This document shows positions 62,768-64,000 of a stretch of 64,000 nt of DNA, in pieces. Where the stretch lies: contig NZ_KB913033.1 of assembly GCF_000384235.1 (NCBI RefSeq), positions 1,991,164 through 2,055,163 on the forward strand, read 5' to 3'. The translations under genes and the position numbers were made by a program. How positions within the stretch are numbered: the stretch's first letter is position 1; each line of letters opens with the position of its first letter. Source of the DNA: Hydrogenovibrio halophilus DSM 15072. GTDB lineage: Bacteria; Pseudomonadota; Gammaproteobacteria; Thiomicrospirales; Thiomicrospiraceae. The notes beneath the pieces were generated by a model, which had not been told where the DNA came from, ran no database searches, and saw only the letters and a list, made by a program, of their open reading frames with translations.

Positions 62768-63943
62768 TCACTGTGGAGGAATGGCGTCATACTGGGTTTT
62801 CGCCTGTGTCAGCTCATGGTGGCGCGAATCAATGATCGCGCCGCCCAGACAGTCATTGCCCTGATAAAACACTATCGATTGACCGGGGGTGATGGCGGTT
62901 TGCGGCGCATCAAATTCCACCAGCAGGCGGTCGGCTTTCTGCTCAATAATCCGGCAGGGTTGCTGCGGCTGGCGATAGCGGATTTTGGCTTCCAGCGGTT
63001 GATCGGTCTGCGGGGGCTGACCGCTGACCCAGTCGGTTTGCACGGCGGTCAGATAACGGTGGTTGAGCAAAGGGTGGTCGTCGCCCTGAACCGCAATCAA
63101 CCGGTTTTGGCGAAGGTCCTTATCGGCGGCAAACCAGGGCAGATTGCCTTCTCCGTGACCGCCGCCGATGCCCAGGCCTTTGCGCTGACCGAACGTGTAA
63201 TACATCAACCCCTGATGCTGTCCCAGGTGTTCGCCTTCCGGGCTGACAATCTCGCCGGGCTGGGCTGGCAGGTACTGTTGCAGAAAGTCGCGGAAATTGC
63301 GCTCGCCAATAAAGCAGATGCCGGTGCTGTCTTTTTTGTTGTGGGTGATCAGGTCGGCCTCGGCGGCGATTTCACGCACACGGGATTTGGGCAGTTCGCC
63401 CAGCGGAAACAGGGATTTGGCCAGCTGCGCCTGCCCGAGCGTGTACAGAAAATAACTCTGGTCTTTGTTTTGATCCAGCCCCTGAAGCAAGTGGAATTGA
63501 CCGTCGGCGTCCCGATGTCGGATCGCATAATGCCCGGTCGCGATGAAGTCCGCTCCCAGTGACAGCGCATGGTTGAGGAAGGCTTTGAACTTGACTTCCT
63601 TGTTGCAGAGGATGTCCGGGTTGGGGGTGCGTCCGGCCTCGTATTCCTTGAGAAAATGCGCAAATACCCGATCCCAGTATTCCCGGGAAAAGTTTTCCAC
63701 ATGCAACGGTATGTCCAGCGTTTCGCAGATGGCCAGCACGTCCTTGAGGTCTTCCGCTGCCGGGCAGTAGTCTTCGGTGTCGTCGCCTTCCCAGTTTTTC
63801 ATGAACAGGCCTTCCACCTGATAGCCCTGCTGCTTGAGCAGCAGCGCCGCAACCGAGGAATCGACGCCACCGGAAAGGCCCACAATCACTTTGGTGGCGG
63901 CGGGATCGGCGGGCGTGGCGTTGGTAAGAGGGGAAAGCGACAT
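62768..63943 (-). CDS. mnmA: tRNA-specific 2-thiouridylase
   Basis: ATP-dependent enzyme of 391 residues that thiolates U34 of Lys, Glu and Gln tRNAs. The PP-loop is [16 protein letters not shown], the two catalytic Cys residues are in [12 protein letters not shown] and [12 protein letters not shown], and KKDSTGICF is the family mark. I chose ATG 63943 over an in-frame TTG two codons upstream. No strong ribosome-binding site is visible. It is followed by hflD. The window ends 57 bases upstream of the start. Confidence 0.96.
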   Translation of the reverse strand: MSLSPLTNATPADPAATKVIVGLSGGVDSSVAALLLKQQGYQVEGLFMKNWEGDDTEDYCPAAEDLKDVLAICETLDIPLHVENFSREYWDRVFAHFLKEYEAGRTPNPDILCNKEVKFKAFLNHALSLGADFIATGHYAIRHRDADGQFHLLQGLDQNKDQSYFLYTLGQAQLAKSLFPLGELPKSRVREIAAEADLITHNKKDSTGICFIGERNFRDFLQQYLPAQPGEIVSPEGEHLGQHQGLMYYTFGQRKGLGIGGGHGEGNLPWFAADKDLRQNRLIAVQGDDHPLLNHRYLTAVQTDWVSGQPPQTDQPLEAKIRYRQPQQPCRIIEQKADRLLVEFDAPQTAITPGQSIVFYQGNDCLGGAIIDSRHHELTQAKTQYDAIPPQ

Positions 63944-64000
63944 AGGCAATCGAATCAGTGTCTCTGAAAAACCGTTATTTTAACATATCCTTTGCCTGAA

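Noticed and set aside
1-64000. rRNA, tRNA, phage and transposase genes
   Set aside because: I looked for conserved rRNA stretches, tRNA-like cloverleaf/TTCGAATC patterns, and integrase or transposase motifs in the translations and found none. Small non-coding RNAs cannot be excluded by eye.

Overview
This is about 64 kb of a moderately G+C-rich gammaproteobacterial chromosome, with dense housekeeping genes and short gaps. Gram-negative envelope genes (msbA, a lipid A acyltransferase, hldD, bamD, yhdP, ampD), the rng-yhdP and mnmA-hflD pairs, PomAB-type flagellar motor genes and a prepilin peptidase all point to a flagellated gammaproteobacterium. A sulfide:quinone-reductase-like flavoprotein hints at sulfur metabolism, possibly a Thiomicrospira/Hydrogenovibrio-type organism. 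That placement is inference only. No rRNA, tRNA, CRISPR array, prophage or transposase gene was seen.

Layout. 1-1.6 kb: the end of metY, gloA and three tiny membrane-peptide ORFs. 1.7-6.0 kb: a two-gene RND efflux operon on the minus strand. 6.0-14.2 kb: a 0.56-kb gap with two 78-bp direct repeats, then a type I restriction-modification operon, hsdM-fic-hsdS-rhuM-hsdR. 14.2-21.3 kb: trpS, pcnB-folK-panB-panC, motAB and panD. 21.4-29.3 kb: ppc, an LPS/envelope group (lpxL-like, msbA, phosphatase, hldD) and a HIT protein. 29.3-37 kb: maf-rng-yhdP, pilD, a STAS protein and queD. 37.1-42.8 kb: a block from ispA to fumC bracketed by two copies of a 169-bp MITE-like element. 42.9-50.2 kb: a hybrid histidine kinase, a LuxR-type regulator, an SQR-like enzyme, three small exported proteins, a GGDEF protein, an FKBP isomerase and a PP0621-type protein. 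50.3-64 kb: sucCD, nadE, a relic of the MITE, bamD, rluD-pgeF, a Kef-type antiporter, nadC/ampD, a flavodoxin, hflD and mnmA.

The most striking signal is not a gene. The perfect 12-bp palindrome ACCAGGCCTGGT occurs 16 times, where about 0.004 would be expected in a random 64-kb sequence. Eight of the nine intergenic copies lie within about 30 bp downstream of a stop codon. Two more are tandem and form the last codons of the GGDEF gene. Five lie inside genes and use all three reading frames. The ninth intergenic copy (6401) and the copy after hsdR (14178) share an identical 28-bp palindrome, and together they bracket the whole restriction-modification island. The density and 3'-end bias resemble a DNA-uptake-type or chromosome-organising sequence, but the element is fully palindromic and consists of two back-to-back CCWGG sites. 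I do not recognise it as a described family.

Secondary points of interest are a phase-variation-type 12-bp repeat (x3) in hsdS, a class III Fic protein with its C-terminal inhibitory motif inside the R-M operon, the MITE family with a degenerate third copy, and a likely leaderless msbA promoter.
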